A DNA stretch of 64,000 nucleotides from Geovibrio thiophilus (lineage in GTDB: Bacteria > Chrysiogenota > Deferribacteres > Deferribacterales > Geovibrionaceae): NCBI RefSeq assembly GCF_004087915.1, contig NZ_CP035108.1:2108001-2172000 (forward strand). The letters run 5' to 3'. The notes beneath the pieces were generated by a model. The model saw only the letters and a program-made list of their open reading frames with translations, was not told where the DNA came from and searched no databases. Below are positions 9,327 through 17,890 of this stretch, piece after piece (position 1 is the stretch's first letter; every line of letters starts with the position of its first letter). The translations under genes and the position numbers were made by a program.

Positions 9327-9523
9327 CGACAAACCCCTATGACCCTGCTGTGCGGGCATTGATGATAAATAATACACATAATTGCTTATAATAACAAAAC
9401 TTAAATGTTATACCCGTTCTAAAATAACATATTTATTTTCATTATTATAAAAAATTGAAGTGACTTTCCATGAGGAAAAGCATATATTCATTTTTCCGAA
9501 TATATACTTCAATGGAGATCGAA

Positions 9524-10495
9524 ATGTCCGAAGCAGTGCATGCCGTTTCCGGCAGCAGATTAAGATACTTCCCAATAACCCTTTTTGCGACTGTGATGGG
9601 GCTTACGGGACTCGCCATAGCCTTCTTAAGGTTTGACCATATAATGCACGCCCATACATATGCGGGACAGTTCATCCTGTTCGGAGTGACTGTCTGGTTT
9701 TTCTTCATTCTGAGTGTATACATTCTTAAGCTTTATAAATACCCCGAAGAAGTAAAGGAGGAGTTCCGCCATCCGGTGAGAATCAACTTCTTCCCCACAA
9801 TATCAATATCCATGCTCCTTTTAAGCATAGGCTACGATGGCGTTTACCAGCCGCTCTCCTCCGCTCTTTGGCACATCGGCGCGCTGGTTCACATCAGCTT
9901 TACGTTTGTCATACTTAACATCTGGTTTTTCAGCGATTTTAAGGTGCAGACCAAAAACCCCGCATGGTTCATCCCTGTTGTGGGAAACATACTCGTTCCT
10001 GTCGCGGGAGTAACCCACGCGAACATTGAGATAAGCTGGTTCTTCTTCTCCGTTGGGATCATACTGTGGATTGTGCTGTTCGCTATAGTGTTCTACAGAC
10101 TCATTTTTCATGAACAGCTTATGGCGAAGTTCCTTCCCACGCTGTTCATTCTCATAGCGCCTCCGGCAGTGGGTTTCCTCGCCTATGTGAAGCTCACCGG
10201 AAGCCTCGATTCCTTTGCCCGTGTGCTCTACTACTTCGGACTGTTCACGGCGTTCATGCTGTTCAGCATGTTCCGCCAGTTCAGGAAGGTTCCGTTTTTT
10301 GTTTCATGGTGGGCATACACCTTCCCCATGGACGCGCTCACTATCTCAACCCTGCTTATGTACAAAATTACCGGTTATGTCTTCTTTAAAGGGCTGGCTG
10401 TTATTTTCCTGACTATGACTGTCGCAGTTGTGCTTACGGTTATCTATAAGACAATAACAGCGGCGGCAGACGGAAAAATCTGCGTACCGGAATAG
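9524..10495 (+). CDS. SLAC1/TehA-family anion channel or transporter
   Basis: 323 residues from the ATG at 9524, chosen because GGAG sits 6 bases upstream; earlier in-frame ATGs at 9470 and 9512 lack a ribosome site. The protein is almost entirely hydrophobic, with about ten predicted membrane helices. It opens with RYFPITLFATVMGLTGLAIA, the characteristic start of the TDT/TehA/SLAC1 family, and continues with an HIGA helix typical of these channels. Family members pass anions such as chloride, nitrate, sulfite or dicarboxylates; the substrate here cannot be told. It is divergent from the histidine kinase gene and alone on its strand. Confidence 0.8.
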   Translation: MSEAVHAVSGSRLRYFPITLFATVMGLTGLAIAFLRFDHIMHAHTYAGQFILFGVTVWFFFILSVYILKLYKYPEEVKEEFRHPVRINFFPTISISMLLLSIGYDGVYQPLSSALWHIGALVHISFTFVILNIWFFSDFKVQTKNPAWFIPVVGNILVPVAGVTHANIEISWFFFSVGIILWIVLFAIVFYRLIFHEQLMAKFLPTLFILIAPPAVGFLAYVKLTGSLDSFARVLYYFGLFTAFMLFSMFRQFRKVPFFVSWWAYTFPMDALTISTLLMYKITGYVFFKGLAVIFLTMTVAVVLTVIYKTITAAADGKICVPE

Positions 10496-10499
10496 CGGA

Positions 10500-10519
10500 G
10501 GCAGGCTGATCAGCCTGCC
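10500..10519. terminator. Palindromic hairpin between convergent genes
   Basis: A perfect 20-bp palindrome (10-bp arms starting GGCAGGCTGA) sits five bases past the channel gene stop and 10 bases before the end of the convergent gene. There is no T run, so its strength as an intrinsic terminator is uncertain. Confidence 0.5.
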
Positions 10520-10529
10520 CTGCACTTAT

Positions 10530-11153
10530 TCAATAACCCACGGTGAAGCGTTTTCTGATGTGTTTGGGAGCTTCCAGCTCATCCAGAACTGCCGTTGCGT
10601 AATCACCTGTGGTGATGCTGCTGTTGCCGTCTTTATCCACCAGAAGCTCATCACCGCCGATCCTGAAAGCGCCTTTTTTCTCTCCGTCTATAAACTCCGC
10701 AGAGGGGCTGAGGAAAATCCAGTTAACATCACTGACTGTCTGAAGGTATTCAATAGCCTTCGCCATTTTTGACGCCACAGGGTAATAAGCCGCCGGGAAA
10801 TCGGGAAGAGTGTAAATCTCTTTACCGTCTACCATGAGAGTGCCTGCGCCGCCCACAAAGAAAAGGTACGGCTGTTTGCCGCTTTTTTTTGTCTCTCCGA
10901 CAAGATGCTCGGCAGATTTAAGAAACAGGTTCTCCTCCGCAGTGAAATCCGCAAAGGCATTAACCACAGCGTCAAAACCGCCGAGTTCCTCCGCTGTGAG
11001 CTTGAAAAGGTCTTTTTCTATTACATTCAGTGATTTGTCCGCAAGCTTAGCCCTATTGCGGACAACCGCCGTAACCGCGTGTCCTCTGGCTTTTGCCTCA
11101 GCCGCTATTTTTGATCCGGCTTTCCCTGCTGCGCCTATTACCGCTATTTTCAT
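10530..11153 (-). CDS. NAD(P)-binding oxidoreductase-like protein (atypical SDR, NmrA/YwnB type)
   Basis: 207 residues with an N-terminal dinucleotide-binding motif (MKIAVIGAAGKAGSKIAAEA), then DAVVNAF and LFFVGGAGTLMV, the pattern of single-domain atypical short-chain dehydrogenases of the NAD(P)H-binding type. The catalytic YxxxK of classical SDRs is not clear. AGGAGG lies before the start. The gene is divergent from an HxlR-family regulator 162 bases away. Such pairs are common and usually redox- or electrophile-responsive. Substrate unknown. Confidence 0.78.
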   Translation of the reverse strand: MKIAVIGAAGKAGSKIAAEAKARGHAVTAVVRNRAKLADKSLNVIEKDLFKLTAEELGGFDAVVNAFADFTAEENLFLKSAEHLVGETKKSGKQPYLFFVGGAGTLMVDGKEIYTLPDFPAAYYPVASKMAKAIEYLQTVSDVNWIFLSPSAEFIDGEKKGAFRIGGDELLVDKDGNSSITTGDYATAVLDELEAPKHIRKRFTVGY

Positions 11154-11231
11154 AATATCCTCCTGCTCTTTTCTGCTAATATACGCACGATGCGTCAGGA
11201 ATGTAAGACGGCACTATTTTATTATCAGGTT

Positions 11232-11241
11232 ACCTTAAGGT
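11232..11241. promoter_or_regulatory. Candidate operator between the oxidoreductase and hxlR-type genes
   Basis: ACCTTAAGGT is a perfect 10-bp palindrome inside a GGTTAC direct repeat (11228-11244), just upstream of the -35 of the HxlR gene and within the divergent promoter region. HxlR regulators often bind near their own gene. Binding is inference. Confidence 0.35.
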
Positions 11242-11258
11242 TACTTTTGTATTGAGTG

Positions 11259-11286
11259 TTGACTTCGGTCTGTTTGCGGTCATAAT
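11259..11286 (+). promoter_or_regulatory. Promoter of the HxlR-family gene
   Basis: TTGACT at 11259-11264 and CATAAT at 11281-11286, 16 bases apart, with the start codon 29 bases downstream. Confidence 0.5.
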
Positions 11287-11315
11287 TTTTATATAAGCGC
11301 ACAGAGGTACGATGA

Positions 11316-11663
11316 ATGTTTGTGTTTAACTTCAAGGAATTTGAATGCCCCTTCAACTGCTTTGCCGAGATCATAAAAGGCAAGTGGAGGACAGGTATAA
11401 TCCTCAGTCTCAGCGGCAGCCCTAAACGGTTTTCAGAGCTTAAAAAGGAGCTTGCAGGAGTGAGCTCTAAGGTTCTGGCGGATAATCTCAGGGCGTTGGA
11501 GAACGGCGGACTGATCAGCCGTACGGTTTTCCCCACCGTTCCGCCCGCTGTGGAATATTCACTTACGGAGCAGGGACAGGAGCTTTCCGGAATCATGGAC
11601 AGCATAAACAACTGGGCAGGTATTTTTCTGAATAAAGGAGAAGCCGTTACTTATACGGAATAA
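11316..11663 (+). CDS. HxlR-family winged-helix transcriptional regulator
   Basis: 115 residues, the usual size of the family. The sequence has the HxlR signature: a cysteine near the N-terminus (ECPFNCFAEIIKGKWRTGIIL), then RFSELKKELAGVSSKVLADNLRALENGGLISR for the helix-turn-helix and VEYSLTEQGQEL for the wing. Cysteines at positions 11 and 15 could sense thiol-reactive compounds, as in HypR and related proteins. It probably controls the divergent oxidoreductase gene and itself. A tandem repeat array begins 10 bases after the stop codon. Confidence 0.88.
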   Translation: MFVFNFKEFECPFNCFAEIIKGKWRTGIILSLSGSPKRFSELKKELAGVSSKVLADNLRALENGGLISRTVFPTVPPAVEYSLTEQGQELSGIMDSINNWAGIFLNKGEAVTYTE

Positions 11664-11672
11664 GCGGGGACT

Positions 11673-12223
11673 AAGCAATCTCTCATTCAATAACATCAAA
11701 CTGTACATCCTGTCAGTTTGATGTACACGCTCGCGGCGGGATGAACCCGCCTTCGCTTCGCACGGCGCAGTCCCTGTCCTTGGGACTGTTTTGCGTCATT
11801 GCGAACCCTGAAAGGGTGAAGCAATCTCTCATTCAATAACATCAAACTGCACATCCTGTCAGTTTGATGTACACGCTCGCGGCGGGATGAACCCGCCTTC
11901 GCTTCGCACGGCGCAGTCCCATCCTTGGGACTGTTTTGCGTCATTGCGAACCCTGAAAGGGTGAAGCAATCTCTCATTCAATAACATCAAACTGTACATC
12001 CTGTCAGTTTGATGTACACGCTCGCGGCGGGATGAACCCGCCTTCGCTTCGCACGGCGCAGTCCCTGTCCTTGGGACTGTTTTGCGTCATTGCGAACCCT
12101 GAAAAGGTGAAGCAATCTCTCATTCAATAACATCAAACTGCACATCCTGTCAGTTTGATGTACACGCTCGCGGCGGGATGAACCCGCCTTCGCTTCGCAC
12201 GGCGCAGTCCCATCCTTGGGACT
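11673..12223. repeat. Tandem array, four copies of a 145-146 bp hairpin element
   Basis: Copies begin at 11673, 11819, 11964 and 12110 (the last is partial). Each contains hairpin 1 (CATCAAACTG and its complement around a 10-nt apex, 11694-11723 in copy 1), a shared core with hairpin 2 (GGCGGG, atgaa, CCCGCC, 11735-11751) and hairpin 3 (CAGTCCC and GGGACTG, 11768-11788). Copies 1 and 3 share one set of variants, copies 2 and 4 another, so a 291-bp dimer was itself duplicated. Each full unit ends in a REP-like motif (CATTGCGAACCCT ... AAGCAATCTC). Frames across the array look non-coding. It fills most of the 664-base gap between the flanking genes. Confidence 0.9.
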
Positions 12224-12236
12224 CTCTATATATTCA

Positions 12237-12270
12237 GAGACTGCCACGTCGCTGCGCTCCCCGCAGTGAC
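12237..12270 (-). repeat. Inverted REP-like motif closing the 11.7-kb array
   Basis: GAGACTGCC ... GCAGTGAC is the reverse-orientation partner of the CATTGCGA ... AAGCAATCTC motif in the adjacent array, so the array is bracketed by opposite-facing REP-like sequences. The motif contains a short GC-rich inverted repeat. Confidence 0.6.
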
Positions 12271-12303
12271 ACAGCATAAGCACAACAAAGACTTTGAATC
12301 AGA

Positions 12304-12319
12304 GGGAGCCTTCGCTCCC
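12304..12319 (-). terminator. Hairpin after the chemoreceptor gene
   Basis: A 6-bp stem (GGGAGC with GCTCCC) and a 4-nt loop lie just beyond the chemoreceptor stop codon. The T run is weak in this direction. Confidence 0.4.
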
Positions 12320-12327
12320 CTTTCATT

Positions 12328-14040
12328 TTACAGCTTAAATCTGGCTATCAGCGCCTGCAAATCTGCCGCAAGCCTGCTCAACTGCTCAACTGCCTCCGCA
12401 GACTCGGATGCGGCTACGGAGTTGTCTTTTGTCACATTGGAAATGTTTTCAATGCTTCTGGTCATCATATCCATAGCGCCTGCCTGTTCGTCCGTTGCGC
12501 GGGCGATAAGCGTAACCTCACCGGAAACGTTTTCAACCTCTCTGAGGGTTTTATCAAGGGATTCGGCGGCTTCCTCAGCCTTTTGCTTGCCTGCATCGAC
12601 CTTTTCCACGCCTTCACGCATTCCGGCAACCGCACCGCCCGTATCCGCCTGAATATGCTGTATCATTTCCGCTATCTGCTTGGTAGCGGTGGTTGTTTTC
12701 TCTGCCAACTTACGCACCTCATCGGCGACAACGGCAAAACCTCTGCCGTGCTCGCCTGCTCTTGCCGCTTCAATTGCGGCGTTAAGAGCAAGAAGGTTTG
12801 TCTGGTCTGCTATTTCATCAATAACCTGAACAATGAGCCCAATCTGCTCACTGGACTTGCCGAGTTCCCTCACGGTAGCCTCTGTTTCCATGACTGCTTC
12901 GGCTATTTTTTCCATCATCATCTTAGTCTGGCGGACTATCTTATGGCTGTCCTCAACGGAATGCTTTGCGTTTTCGGCGCTTCCGGCAACGTTTCTGGCA
13001 TTCTGAGACACCTCAAGGACAGTGGCGTTCACCTCTTCCACGGCGGAAGCTGTAGCAGACGCCTCTTCAGCCTGAGCTACAGCGCCTTGGGCTATATGCT
13101 CGGAGGTGCTGGAAAGCTCTGCGGAGGTTGACGCAAGGTTGTTGACTGATTCCATAACGGTATAAAGAACATCGCGCACGGAATCGCTTGTTTTGCTGAG
13201 TGATGTGTATACTTCGCCTATCTCGTCATTCCGCCTGATTTCAAGCTTAACACTGAAATCACCCGCGGCTATGGTGGCAAGCCGTTTGTTGACATCCTTC
13301 AGGGGAAGGAAGATCAGAAGCCTGTTAACCATGATAACAAGCACAAGCAGTATGCCTATAACCACAAGCAGCGCAAGATAATTGCGGAAAGCGTCCATCC
13401 GTGCGCCGGATATAATGGGTGAGAGAGGAATCATCACCTCAAAGGCTCCGTGGATCTCCCCTTCACGCCAGTTTTCCATCCTCACCCCTGTGGGGTCAAT
13501 GCCCTGATCGTTGCCCCAGAGTTCCATGGATGTGGCAGGGTCACCGTGACAGATCTCGCACTCCTTGGTGAGACGCACTGCCTTGTAATAACGGATAGCG
13601 TCCAGTTCCTTATCTATTATGAAATGCTCCGGAGTGCTGCCCGTTCCTTTATCGTTGCGGGTAAACATATCAAGAACTTCGAGGTCGGTTTTATCGGGCT
13701 CGTTAACCGGATTTCGGGGTGAAACCTTGGGAACCTTCATCTTAACGCCTATTTCGTCCGCCTTTGCTTTGAGAACATTCATCGCCACTGCGATAGGCAC
13801 AGTGTGAAGAAACTTGTCCACGCTGCTCCGCGCAGTTTCATAGTCATAAACACCGGCTCTTCCGGCATCAGCTATAGCCTCTCTCACTGCTTCGGCTTCA
13901 AGCACAAGAGCTCTCGCTTTGGAGACCTCAAAGTTGATCCAGTCATTTTTCTGCTTGATGTAGCTTCCGTAGAAAAGAGCACTCATTCCGAAGAACACAA
14001 TCAGAAAAATGATAATTGACAGTTTCTGGCTGATTTTCAT
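12328..14040 (-). CDS. Methyl-accepting chemotaxis protein with periplasmic c-type heme domain
   Basis: 570 residues. The N-terminal signal-anchor helix (about 7-27) precedes a periplasmic domain of about 190 residues that carries CEICH (Cys161, Cys164, His165), a c-type heme-binding motif placed as in DUF3365/Tll0287-like sensors. A second membrane helix (about 222-245) leads to a HAMP domain and a cytoplasmic signalling domain with the hallmark hairpin tip [22 protein letters not shown]. It lacks a C-terminal CheR-binding pentapeptide. Heme in the sensor suggests redox, oxygen or NO sensing for taxis; the ligand is not determined. It is a single-gene unit, with the next plus-strand gene more than 2 kb away. 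Confidence 0.9.
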   Translation of the reverse strand: MKISQKLSIIIFLIVFFGMSALFYGSYIKQKNDWINFEVSKARALVLEAEAVREAIADAGRAGVYDYETARSSVDKFLHTVPIAVAMNVLKAKADEIGVKMKVPKVSPRNPVNEPDKTDLEVLDMFTRNDKGTGSTPEHFIIDKELDAIRYYKAVRLTKECEICHGDPATSMELWGNDQGIDPTGVRMENWREGEIHGAFEVMIPLSPIISGARMDAFRNYLALLVVIGILLVLVIMVNRLLIFLPLKDVNKRLATIAAGDFSVKLEIRRNDEIGEVYTSLSKTSDSVRDVLYTVMESVNNLASTSAELSSTSEHIAQGAVAQAEEASATASAVEEVNATVLEVSQNARNVAGSAENAKHSVEDSHKIVRQTKMMMEKIAEAVMETEATVRELGKSSEQIGLIVQVIDEIADQTNLLALNAAIEAARAGEHGRGFAVVADEVRKLAEKTTTATKQIAEMIQHIQADTGGAVAGMREGVEKVDAGKQKAEEAAESLDKTLREVENVSGEVTLIARATDEQAGAMDMMTRSIENISNVTKDNSVAASESAEAVEQLSRLAADLQALIARFKL

Positions 14041-14249
14041 TCATATCTTCCTTCAGGGTAATAATCATTATCAACCCTGTATTTAAGGCATTCTACCATT
14101 TCAGGATATAAATACAATAATTATCCATTTACAGAAACCCCGTCTCCGGCTTCGCATTTCTGACGATATGCCCAGCCGGACACATCTCTGATTATTATAT
14201 CGGCAGCTTTTTAAATATTATTCATGTTTTTCAGCAGTTTTCATTTCAA

Positions 14250-15422
14250 TCAGCTTTTCAGGGCAAGACAGACCACACACTCCACATGGTGGGTTCCGGG
14301 GAACATATCCATAATGGTAAAGTCCTTAATATCATACATATTCTGAAGCTTCGCCACATCCCGCGCGAGGGTGGTGGGATTGCACGAAACATAGGTCACG
14401 GTTGTGGGTTTCTTCTCCCTTATAAATCCCACAACGCTTTTTTCAAGCCCTGTACGTGGAGGATCCGCAAGCACATGATCAAACCTGCCTTTGGAGGTTT
14501 TGATAAACTTTGTCACATCCCCGGCAACCCATCTTACATTTGCAAGCTCAAGCTTCTGCCCGAGCCTGATCGCTTCTTTGGAGATCTCAACCGCAGTCAC
14601 GGAGCGAAACTTATCCGCCAGACCGATGGTGAAGAATCCGCTTCCGCAGTACAGCTCAAGGGCGTTCACCCCTGCTGCGTTCACCGCTTTTTTCTGGAGC
14701 TCGCCCATGAGAAACCTGTTGCTCTGGAGGAAACTGTCACCGCCGATCAGCACGGCTCCCAGCGGGGTATCAAGTTCCATATACTCTTCGCCGATGACAA
14801 AGTCCTTGCCGGATATTCCGTCAAAAGCCACGAACTTAACATCATCAGATTCGATCCCCTTGACTGAGGCAAGAAATCCGCCTTTGCCGTTCTCCACGGC
14901 GTAGAGTTCGTATATTTCGTCACAGACATTCGCCGCGGCGAACTCGCTGCATTTAGCCACAAGGGTTTCACTCACCAGCGGACAGTCGCCGACTTCGATG
15001 AAATCACGGCTTTTGAAAGCATAAAAACCTAGTTTGCCGCCCTTAACCTTAAACGTCACTCTGTTTCTGTAGCGGAGCTTCTCGCCGGAAACCGCTTCTG
15101 AGGGAACGCCGCACTTTACATTTCTGAAAGCCTGACGCACGATTCTGACCTTGATCTCCTTCTGCGCCTCATAGTCGATATGCCCGAAGGAGCATCCGCC
15201 GCATATGCCTATATGCGGACAGTACTTTTCGCCGCGCTTGGCGGAAGGTGTAATGACCTCCACAAGATTGGCGTAAATGAAGCTTTTTTTATCTTCCGTC
15301 ATTTCGGCAACAACCCTGTCACCCTCAACTGCAAACGGGATGAAGGCTGTTCTTCCGTCTGTGAAGGTTCCTATGCCGTATCCGCCGTATGCCGTGTCTC
15401 TTATTTCTGTTTCAAAGCGCAC
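14250..15422 (-). CDS. 23S rRNA (uracil-5-)-methyltransferase, RlmD/RumA type
   Basis: 390 residues from a GTG start with GGAG eight bases before it. Order: N-terminal TRAM-like region (GYGIG ... GDRVVAEM), a [4Fe-4S] site (C-x5-CGGC near 68-77, with a further Cys later), and a SAM methyltransferase domain with LYCGSGFFTIGLA, DPPRTGL and the catalytic YVSCNPTTLARD. TRAM plus the Fe-S cysteines separates it from TrmA. It modifies uracil in 23S rRNA. The upstream methyltransferase gene overlaps it by 11 bases, so the two are co-expressed. The exact target base (RlmC-like, RlmD-like or dual) cannot be fixed from sequence. Confidence 0.87.
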   Translation of the reverse strand: MRFETEIRDTAYGGYGIGTFTDGRTAFIPFAVEGDRVVAEMTEDKKSFIYANLVEVITPSAKRGEKYCPHIGICGGCSFGHIDYEAQKEIKVRIVRQAFRNVKCGVPSEAVSGEKLRYRNRVTFKVKGGKLGFYAFKSRDFIEVGDCPLVSETLVAKCSEFAAANVCDEIYELYAVENGKGGFLASVKGIESDDVKFVAFDGISGKDFVIGEEYMELDTPLGAVLIGGDSFLQSNRFLMGELQKKAVNAAGVNALELYCGSGFFTIGLADKFRSVTAVEISKEAIRLGQKLELANVRWVAGDVTKFIKTSKGRFDHVLADPPRTGLEKSVVGFIREKKPTTVTYVSCNPTTLARDVAKLQNMYDIKDFTIMDMFPGTHHVECVVCLALKS

Positions 15423-16122
15423 CTGTAATTCTCCTCATCTCTTCTGTATATTCGCCGTTAATTCTCATAATAAGCGGCGGTTCCGTCACCAGTTCCGCCC
15501 TGCCGTCTCTTCTGAATTCTATTAATGCCGTTCTTGCCACCGTTTGTCCGTCCGGATGGACAAGACGCATCCGTTTGGGTTCGAGCCTGTTTTTTCTTGC
15601 CGTGACAAAAACGTCCGCCAGCAAGTCACTGTCTATGCAGATGGACAGACTGCCGCCTGATTTCAGGAAGCTTTTGCAGAACCCGAACAGATCGTCAAGA
15701 GTCATGGTTTCATTGAACCTTGCCGTTCTCTCCGTGAGCGTCGGCGGTATTTTGCCGGAGCTTTCCTTCCTGTACGGCGGGTTGCAGACCGCAGCATCAT
15801 AATGAAAATCGGGTCTGTATATCCGCAGATCACCCTGAACAGGCTTAACTATGTCTTCCAGACCATTAATTTCAACAGTCTCAGTGAGGCAGGAGAACAT
15901 ATTCTCCTGCAATTCAAGGGCATCAATGTCAGTGCAGCCTTTGACTTTTGCAAGCAAAGCAGCAATCACCCCGCTGCCGCTGCCTATGTCTATTGTTTTT
16001 GCTTTCGATGAAGGTTTAACGAAATCAGCCAGCATCACGGCATCCACGGAAAAGCGGAATCCCTCCTTCGGCTGGCATATTACTATGTCCCTGCGGACAA
16101 TGGAGTCGTAGGTTTTATTCAT
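15412..16122 (-). CDS. tRNA1(Val) adenine-N6-methyltransferase-like protein (TrmN6 family)
   Basis: 236 residues. SAM-binding motif IDIGSGSGVIAALLA near residues 40-55 and the N6-adenine catalytic motif NPPYRK near 114 place it in the TrmN6/YfiC family, which modifies adenine 37 of tRNA1(Val). The start is an ATG with no ribosome site. A TAATAT box ends 7 bases before it, which suggests leaderless translation. It overlaps the rRNA methyltransferase gene downstream. Confidence 0.8.
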   Translation of the reverse strand: MNKTYDSIVRRDIVICQPKEGFRFSVDAVMLADFVKPSSKAKTIDIGSGSGVIAALLAKVKGCTDIDALELQENMFSCLTETVEINGLEDIVKPVQGDLRIYRPDFHYDAAVCNPPYRKESSGKIPPTLTERTARFNETMTLDDLFGFCKSFLKSGGSLSICIDSDLLADVFVTARKNRLEPKRMRLVHPDGQTVARTALIEFRRDGRAELVTEPPLIMRINGEYTEEMRRITGAL

Positions 16123-16129
16123 GCAGGGT

Positions 16130-16135
16130 ATATTA
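16130..16135 (-). promoter_or_regulatory. Candidate -10 box placing the TrmN6-like gene on a leaderless mRNA
   Basis: TAATAT on the minus strand ends 7 bases before the ATG at 16122, and no Shine-Dalgarno sequence lies between. The -35 region is poor, so this is tentative. Confidence 0.3.
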
Positions 16136-16330
16136 ATGCAAATCCGGTTTTCTTGAAACGGTTTTTACATATTCATATATAAAAACAGATGCTTAACACC
16201 CCGATAAGGTTTACACTGTACAAGACCATGAAATACATAATAGAATATCAAACATCGGCGGTTCAGCCGGAAAACATTTTAGCGGCATTTTGTTAACTCA
16301 CACATACATAATATAAAGCGGACAGAACTG

Positions 16331-17743
16331 ATGAATATATTAAAGACAGCAGACAGCCGCATAATCTCAAATACAGGGTTTGCGCTGATGTTTTCATATA
16401 CCCTGTCATTTCTCTTTGAAGGACAGGTGTTTTACAGTCTGACTGAGCACTTCGGCGCGGAAACAGGTCATTACGTATTAACCGCTATACTCGCACAGTT
16501 TGCAGGGCTGTTTTCATGCGGTTATTTTGTGAGAACACCTGCGCAGGCAAAATACGCCATAATAACGGGAATGCTGGTCTGCCTGTTTGTCACTGTTCCT
16601 TTTTTCTTCTCCCCTTCCGTTTTCTGGCTGACAGGTCTGCTTGCCGCGAGCTACGCCTCCGGCTGCGCAATAGCGTCATGGGGATATTTTCTCAGAATTT
16701 TCACCCCTAAAAACCAGCGTTTAAAGTCATGCGCCGATCTGCTGATCTACTCCAACATACTGATGATCATAATAAACGTCACAGCAGTCCGCATATCCCC
16801 CTTTGCGGGACTGGCTCTCGCCTTGCTCTGCCTGTCCGCCGGAATGGCAGCGGTGCTGACACTGAATGTAAATAACGAAAAGCCCGAAGCTGAGAGAAGA
16901 AAAATCAAGCATGATAAAGATACAAAGAAGCCCATGATGATGCTGTATCTTTTTATTTTCGTGATAACCATCAACTCGGGTCTTATGTATCAGGTTGTTA
17001 ATCCGGCTTTTGCCCATCTCTCTGAACTGGCGAGCCTGTACTGGGCTGTGCCTTATATTGCGGCTCTGGCAGTTATGCGCAACTTTTCTTCAAAAATGAA
17101 GCGCTCCGCAGTTTTATATGTAGGCATGGCGACTCTTGGAGCCTCCTTCATCTGCTTCATGCTGCTGGGCAGAAACGCTGCCGACTATCTGATTGTCAAC
17201 ACGCTTATGCTCGGCGCCTTCGGAATTTTTGATCTGTTCTGGTGGAGTATTATCGGAGAAATCCTTGATTACACTGATAATCCTGCCAAGACCTTCGGTA
17301 TAGGGCTTTCCGCCAATGTACTCGGTATTCTTTTGGGAGGCACCATAGGCATGGCGGTGACCTCCGCTCATCTTTCTGATGCCGAAATAGTTGTGATAGC
17401 TCTGTCTGTGGTATGCGTCACCCTTGCCATGCTGCCGCCCCTGAACCGCACCCTCGTTGCTCTGCTTAAGAAACATGCTTATTTATCGGATGAGGAGAGC
17501 ATGACTGATTATGAACACAAATCCGCAGCCGAACAAAACCGCACCATAGAACCGCTGACAAGCCGTGAGCTGGAGGTTTTACAGCTTCTCCTTGCGGGTA
17601 AATCCAATAAAATCATAGCCGACGATCTGTTTATCAGCGAGAGCACCGTGAAAACCCACACACGGAACATTTTTTCCAAATACAGCGTTAACAGCAGATC
17701 GGAGCTGTTCAGCATCCTCCTTAAAAATAAAATAAATAATTAG
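16331..17743 (+). CDS. Membrane-embedded LuxR-family regulator with MFS-like transporter domain
   Basis: 470 residues. About 1-385 form twelve hydrophobic segments arranged like a major facilitator superfamily protein. About 405-465 are a LuxR/FixJ-type helix-turn-helix (LTSRELEVLQLLLAGKSNKIIADDLFISESTVKTHTRNIF). The DNA-binding domain would therefore be tethered to the membrane, and a transporter-like domain would act as the sensor. Proteins with this architecture are known but few have assigned ligands. No dedicated partner gene adjoins it; the downstream gene encodes a lipoprotein with its own ribosome site after a 147-base gap. Confidence 0.85.
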   Translation: MNILKTADSRIISNTGFALMFSYTLSFLFEGQVFYSLTEHFGAETGHYVLTAILAQFAGLFSCGYFVRTPAQAKYAIITGMLVCLFVTVPFFFSPSVFWLTGLLAASYASGCAIASWGYFLRIFTPKNQRLKSCADLLIYSNILMIIINVTAVRISPFAGLALALLCLSAGMAAVLTLNVNNEKPEAERRKIKHDKDTKKPMMMLYLFIFVITINSGLMYQVVNPAFAHLSELASLYWAVPYIAALAVMRNFSSKMKRSAVLYVGMATLGASFICFMLLGRNAADYLIVNTLMLGAFGIFDLFWWSIIGEILDYTDNPAKTFGIGLSANVLGILLGGTIGMAVTSAHLSDAEIVVIALSVVCVTLAMLPPLNRTLVALLKKHAYLSDEESMTDYEHKSAAEQNRTIEPLTSRELEVLQLLLAGKSNKIIADDLFISESTVKTHTRNIFSKYSVNSRSELFSILLKNKINN

Positions 17744-17890
17744 CCTGAAATCTGTAAACCCTGTGCGGGAAAGCCTTCTAATACTTTAGGACTAGTCTGT
17801 CCTTTCATATTTTCATCCTTTCGGTCGATGTTTTTTCCCTTCAAGTTTTCTAAAATATACTAGTCAGTTAAAATATCGGAGGGAATAGAA

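Noticed and set aside
11673-12223. CRISPR array
   Set aside because: Units of 145-146 bp lie directly end to end with no unique spacers, and no cas gene is present.
11696-12283. Open frames of 93-98 codons in the 11.7-kb array
   Set aside because: They are translations of the tandem hairpin repeat; the repeated amino-acid pattern follows from the repeats, not from selection.
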